Part shown: positions 59,079-64,000 of the stretch, piece after piece
How positions within the stretch are numbered: position 1 is the stretch's first letter
Layout of the letters: the number at the start of each line of letters is the position of its first letter
Assembly (NCBI GenBank): GCA_027605045.1
Contig: JAQFWX010000030.1
Coordinates: 434,001-498,000, forward strand
Direction of reading: 5' to 3'
From: Phallus indusiatus
Lineage: Eukaryota > Basidiomycota > Agaricomycetes > Phallales > Phallaceae
DNA length: 64,000 nt
Position numbers and translations under genes: made by a program
The notes under the pieces: generated by a model
Database searches by the model: none
Told to the model about the DNA's origin: nothing
What the model saw: only the letters and a program-made list of their open reading frames with translations

Positions 59079-59869
59079 ATGGCAGAGCAACTTGTACCCC
59101 CTTTCACACGCGAAACCGCCCAAAGTACGTCGTTAAGTCTCGATACAAAAATCTATCTTATCTTTTACTCAGAGAAAGTAAAGAAAGCACAAGCACTTTG
59201 GAATACTAGAAATCCCGAGAAGGTAGTTACAACAGCAGCGTCTTCGTGGCTTGAAGGATTCGGAGTTGATTTGTCTCTAGATCGCCCCAGCGTATACTGA
59301 AGACAGTATTTGGCGCAACAGAGATCAATTCTTTCAAGGTCATGCCAAGATTAAAGAGTTTCTCACCAAGAAATGGCAGAAAGAGACGCAGTACAAGTGA
59401 GTTTTATTCGCTGTTGTATTATTTAAACGCCGTTTGACTCTTGAGGGTCGGAAACAGATTAAGAAAAGAGTTGTTCGCTTTTACGGATAACAAGATTGCC
59501 GTTCAATTCTGGTTAGTTTCATGCGTCGCTCTTCAGTTTTCCTATACCTTCGCCGGATTTTCTCTATTTCGACAATCTAAAATTCCGACGTCTTGATTCT
59601 TATGCAGGTACGAATATTACGATGAAACCAAGAAAGCCTGGTTCCGGTGTTATGGTCTCGGTAAGTAACTAACCATGATTACGTTGTAAAAAGGCTCACA
59701 ATCTTTGTATTTTTCTTCAGAGGACTGGACTTTTAGTCCAGACGGCCGAATGAGAAAACGTCAAATGAGCGGGAACGAAATTGAAATTAGCGATGAGCAG
59801 AGATGGTACAAAGGCAAATCGTCGGAAGAGGAGTATGACCAGGTTGAGATTAGTGAAGAACATTGGTAA
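59079..59869 (+). CDS. DUF1348 (SnoaL/NTF2-like) family protein
   Basis: Six exons give about 160 residues. It begins [15 protein letters not shown] at 59079, then [69 protein letters not shown], the short WFRCYGL exon and [21 protein letters not shown], with TAA at 59867-59869. This is the full conserved core of DUF1348 proteins, which share the NTF2-like cone fold and are found from bacteria to fungi; their function is not established. The C-terminal tail after NEIEISDEQ ([18 protein letters not shown]) is longer and more acidic than in bacterial members. The intron inside AYTEDS is bounded by GAAG|GTAGTT and CTAG|ATCGCC. No signal peptide. Confidence 0.88.
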
Positions 59870-61469
59870 AGCGAACCGAACGAAGCCTTTCGAAGCTAGT
59901 TTGTTTCAATATGAGTGAATATAATGTTTGTATTTGTGAATGCATTCGCAAGAATAAACCAGTACAGCACACTTGTTTTGTCGTCGGCGTGGTATGGAAC
60001 TCTGCAGATTATGCGTGGCGAAGTGAAGTGACCAAGGGGTCCGACCGTTTTCGATCTAATTTCCCCGACTTTCGGCCTACACTTCATGAAGAATTTGGCC
60101 GTTCAAATCCTGGTATTGCATGCATGGGCAGTGTTCGTCGCGCTGAGAAATCAAATAAGTGACATCTGAGTCGGATGAGTCTGGTAGCTCCCTGACCCAG
60201 GAAATTAGGCATCTTTGAAAAAACCTCGTACTTTTGTTCCGACATTGCGTGACTGGTCCCTATGTTCGGGAAAAGCCTGTGCGATTTGAAGTTTCTTCAT
60301 TAGGTCAACAATAGCGAGGGATGAATCCGATCCGTTAACCTGTTCATACAAGCTGCGATATTTTTTTCGCACATTTCCGAGTCTAAATCTCGTGAGTTTA
60401 CTGGTATATACCTACTACCCTGCATCGCCATATGTACAATGTACAGCGTTATCGTCATCGGGTCCACCCCGATGGCAAATGCCACTAAATTTTTGTTCTG
60501 CATGAGAAAACTCTGAGGTATACGAATAAAGTAATCATCTCACCTTTAGGTTATCTGATCATAATTCAACACTGAGAGCCTGAGGTAACGCCAAATTCCA
60601 ATGAGCCGATTCCTGTGAGCCAAAGAGTTTTCTACCATGCGGAATATGCTTTTGTGAAGATGGTTGTGTATGTAGATAAGTCGATTATTGGGAGTTGAAA
60701 ACAAGCATATTACGCGTCGCGCCACGGTCTGCCACAGCGCAGACCAAATATTCAATACACACGCGCGTCACGTCGTCACGTGGGCCTAGACCTCTTTTCT
60801 CTGGATAAAGCGCTTAGGCATTTACAGATTTTTTTTAAATGCAAATCTCTCAAGCCACCACGTTCGTTTACAATTTCTTTCCTTTGTGTCAATCCTCACA
60901 GATTCATCAACAGTGAACTCATCCCTGCCAGTGTACCTTTTTCGATCTGCAGGCAGCAGACGGGTCAGGCATTGGCATGGCAGGGGGAAGCAACCGCGCA
61001 AACGGCCGGCTCAGGCTGGTAAGGCGTTTAAAAAGAAAATCTATTATTATCGGACAAAAGAAAAAAAAGTATGTGTGTGTGTGTGGAATGGAGCAAACAA
61101 GCGGGTTATATCCCCTTTATAAATGAGCTAGTATGTAAGTACATGGAGTTTTGGATACTTATGGCAATTCATATTAATCCAATCCTCCGTTACAATTTTC
61201 ACAAACTGCAGTCTTACTCTCAAATTTCGAATCTCAAATGTCAGCGAAGTAACAAAAATACAAAAACGGTGAATATCTTTTTTAATGCTACTAATAAACC
61301 TAAAAAACAACTTTTCTTTTTATTTACTTTGTTCGGGGTCGGGGATATTATGGACAGGGGGAGGGAGAAATGATGTGATAGCCGACTGGCGAAGACATTT
61401 TTTCGAATACAGAAGCGATAACTTTGGGGTAAAAACTTGGTAAAACTTGGTAAGACTTGGTACTTTGGA
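59870..61469. other. Intergenic
   Basis: No gene is recognised. A short direct repeat 'taaaacttgg' occurs two to three times at 61430-61462. Confidence 0.35.
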
Positions 61470-61975
61470 ATTGCAGGAACGAGAAGAAGAAGAAGAAGAA
61501 GCGGACCGGAGACAGCGGTTGCGGTTTTGCCCAGGGCCTAGGAATTCGACAACACGAAAAAAAAAAGTGGAAAAGAAAAAGAAAGAGAGAGAGAGAGGTG
61601 AAAAGAAAAACAGAGGTTGTGATTATTCTAGGTGAGATTAATGCCATGAATAGTCAACGAAACGTAGAACGATATTTAGAGCCGAGACAGACACAGAAGA
61701 GAAGAGTTCAGAAACGATAAGAAGGAAGAAGGAAAGAAACAACTTGAGAGAGGGAGAGAGAGAGAGAGAAGAAAACAGAGTAAAGAGATGCGAAACAGAG
61801 AAAATTACTTTGGTATTTGAGCCTGATATCTGGGGGATTTGGGGTTTACAGCAAAAGATAGGACAGCACGCGAGAAAGAGAAGACATTAACTAGCAAGAG
61901 GGAGAAAGAGACAGACGGAACAGAGGAAATAGGAAAGGGAAAGGAAAAAGGGAAAGGAAAACAGAACAAGGAAAT
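61470..61975 (-). other. Strand-biased GA-rich tract (CU-rich on the gene strand), probable 3' UTR
   Basis: On the plus strand this stretch is dominated by 'gaag', 'gagaga' and 'ggaaaagg' words, so the transcript of the RNA-binding protein gene, which ends at 62026, would carry about 500 nt of C/U-rich sequence just after its stop. Such a tract is a plausible binding site for U/CU-preferring RNA-binding proteins. Confidence 0.55.
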
Positions 61976-62025
61976 TATCGTGGTGAGGTGTTTTTTTTTT
62001 CTTCGTTTTTCTTTTTTGCGGTGTT

Positions 62026-64000
62026 TTACGACTCGAACATCAGTTTAGCAGATCCATTCGTCAAATTGTTCAACGGCGCAGAGATAGAATTCGACAGAGG
62101 TCGCCTTTCGCGAAACGTCGTCGTCGTCGTTCCATTCACCTGACCCACCGTCAACGTGTCCGAGTTTCCATTTCCTCCATTCACAATTCCGTTCCCATTC
62201 CCGTTCTCGTTTCCCTGTCCCATTCCATTCCCATTCCTCAACGCACTAGAAGTCGGACGAGAAGACGAAAACCTCTCATTTCCCAAATCCAAATTGGCAA
62301 GAGTCGACGTCAGATATTCAATCCCTTGACCATCTCTCATGATGATCTTACTCGTCTGTTGCTGTTGTTGCTGTTGCTGAGACTGCATCCCCGGAGGAGT
62401 CCGACGCATCATAACAGGCGAAACCGTCCCCGAACTAGAATGAGACTGATAATGCTGATGCTGATGCTGGTGCTGATGTTGCACAACATGGTGAGCATGA
62501 GAATAAGGCGAATGCGAGTCGTTTCTCAAAATATCACTAGCCTGAAACGATGTTCCTCCTCCTCCAACAAGATCCGAAGGAACATACGACGATGACGAAG
62601 ACGAAGAGTACGGTCCTCCTCCTCCTCCTCCTCCATTGTTGTTCAAAGAAGTAAGGTTAGTGAGATTCGCCAAACGCAATGGCGGGTTGGTATTATTGCT
62701 TCCATTCACACCATTAGCCGAAGAAGAAGAAGCAGAAGAAAGCGACGCGTCTCCTGGTCCTAATCCTGGAGAAATAATCTCTTCGGTGTTGTAATGGCCA
62801 GCAACGGTCGCAGAAGGTGATATTGATATTCTATCGTTGACATTGTAGCCGGCGTGGGAATAGGTGTATGCGCGCGGGCGTGATAACGGGATGGACAGAG
62901 ATTCTTTGCTGTTGTTAAATTTACCAGAAGTCTGGTTCACGAAATGCGGCTGAGAATCTGTTATTGAAATAGTCAGGATTAAATGGGTTGACAGATCATG
63001 GAGAAGGGTTGAAATATATATACCATTGGGAGACGCGGCCGGTTGTGGATTATACCCCAAAGAATACAACAACTGAAGTGCCTGCTCTTGCGTCAAATGT
63101 AGCATCGGTTGAGTTTGGCCGCTAGATAAAGCAGCCGCTAAACGATTTGCATGTTCAGCTTGTGCTTGTTGAGCCGCTTGAGCTGCAGCCTGAGCCGCTT
63201 TATCTACAAAAATGGTTTTAACAAGTTAACGTTAACGAACAGACACGGAACTCTTTTTTTTTTTTTTGAGAGGTACGTACATTGACTTCGTCCCCAGCTT
63301 AATCTGATTCTGCTTCCACCGATAGGAAACCCTTGCATGCGCTCGATTGCACGTTCGGCGTCTGCTTTTCGAACGAATTGTACGAATCCACAGTGCTTCC
63401 CGAGTGGAACTTTGACCTAGACGGAAGAGAATGTTTAGAAAGGCGAAGTGGATGATGAAACGATGAAACGATGAGAGGTGCGTACATAGTGGATATCACC
63501 GAATGGCGCAAAAAATGTTCTCAACGTCTCTTCCGAAATAAGAGGTGAAAGTCCACCAACGAAGACCTAGGGGAAGAAGTTGGTAACCGTCATAGACAAA
63601 ATAATTTTTTTTTACTGACTGTAGTATTATAAGGATCCGTGCTCGTAAGCTGTTCACCATTAGGTCCAATAAGATTTCCCAATATCGCTCTAGCCTGAGC
63701 TTGATGATTCCACGCCTCATCAAGCAACCCGTTCCCACCGCCACCACCACTGCCATACAACGACGATGACGACGGTGTCGCCGAAGAACCGTACCCGAAA
63801 TTCCCGAGAGTAGCCATTTGCTGTATATGCGCCAGATTCCACTTCTTAGCGGGTGGGTTCGATGGTTTTTCAGCCGCCAACTGTTCGATCTGCGCTAAAA
63901 TCTGAGGAGTCACTTGAAAGGTTTGAACGGCTCGTTCGGAATTTGGTGTTTTAGCTGACGCAGAAGAAGATGAAGAGGAAGTGGTGGTAGTGGTGGGTTT
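62026..64000 (-). CDS. RRM RNA-binding protein of the NAM8/NGR1/CSX1 type (5' part outside the window)
   Basis: Partial: the reading frame enters from the right edge. Visible are a Thr/Ser-rich linker, WNLAHIQQMATLGNFGYG and Gly-rich stretches. A complete RRM is then assembled over three exons: TVFVGGLSPLISEETLRTFF, GDIHYVKVPLGKHCGFVQFV, and ERAIERMQGFPIGGSRIRLS followed by WGRSQ. The RNP1-like KHCGFVQF and RNP2-like VFVGGL are intact. This matches the third RRM of TIA1-like fungal regulators that bind U-rich mRNA sites. After it come an Ala/Gln-rich segment (QYKAAQAAAQAAQQAQ), QEQALQLLYSLGYNP, and a long last exon rich in Ser, Asn, Gly, Gln and His repeats (HQHQHQHQ, seven to eight Gln, GGGGGGG), typical of granule-forming proteins. 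It ends MFES and TAA at 62026. The two N-terminal RRMs would lie beyond 64000. Confidence 0.88.

Overview
The window looks like nuclear DNA of a filamentous basidiomycete, probably Agaricomycotina. Genes are cut by many short introns, mostly 50-70 nt, with GT..AG ends and a CTNAC-like branch site. The gene families present (HNH-domain proteins, a BTB protein, an F-box relic, a retinal-free opsin-related protein, DUF1348, monocarboxylate-transporter-like MFS genes, an Aro8-type aminotransferase) fit that group. I do not name a species. All exon models were built by hand from splice consensus, reading frame and family similarity recalled from memory. No database was searched.

Layout. 0.5-11.7 kb is a diverged tandem segmental duplication read on the minus strand. 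Each unit carries, in order along the plus coordinates, a small conserved basidiomycete gene (intact at 0.5 kb, decayed at 7.7 kb), a secreted-peptide precursor split into 12-13 microexons (1.5-2.6 kb and 8.2-9.2 kb), a short ORF relic, and a short-chain dehydrogenase (SDR; 5.6-6.6 kb and 10.4-11.5 kb). A PLP aminotransferase follows at 12.2-14.8 kb. Two HNH-domain genes and a truncated third copy lie at 18.2-22.1 kb. Next come an SMP-30/gluconolactonase-like secreted protein, an opsin-related membrane protein, a stomatin/SPFH protein, two tandem MFS transporters, an intron-containing tRNA-Arg, and a small DUF6593-like protein. 36-40 kb is gene-poor and holds two convergent tRNA-derived SINE-like elements and an inverted-repeat pair. 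COQ10 is at 40.1-40.9 kb. Two more copies of the same SDR family lie head-to-tail at 41.7-45.0 kb; the second is broken by an LTR-like insertion and carries two foldback hairpins in introns. A BTB protein, a dienelactone hydrolase, a very acidic repeat protein, an F-box relic and a DUF1348 protein follow. The right edge cuts a NAM8/NGR1/CSX1-type RNA-binding protein.

Most striking signal. The two microexon genes encode a signal peptide followed by short segments ending in Lys-Arg (Kex2-type sites). Every internal coding exon I can place is 9-30 nt, a multiple of three, and in phase 1, so any exon could be skipped without loss of frame. In the 8.2-9.2 kb gene each 16-residue repeat is spread over three exons of 18+18+12 nt. 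The result resembles a fungal micro-exon gene for processed secreted peptides, physically linked to and co-duplicated with an SDR that lacks the usual Tyr-x-x-x-Lys catalytic pair. A shared pathway is inference only.
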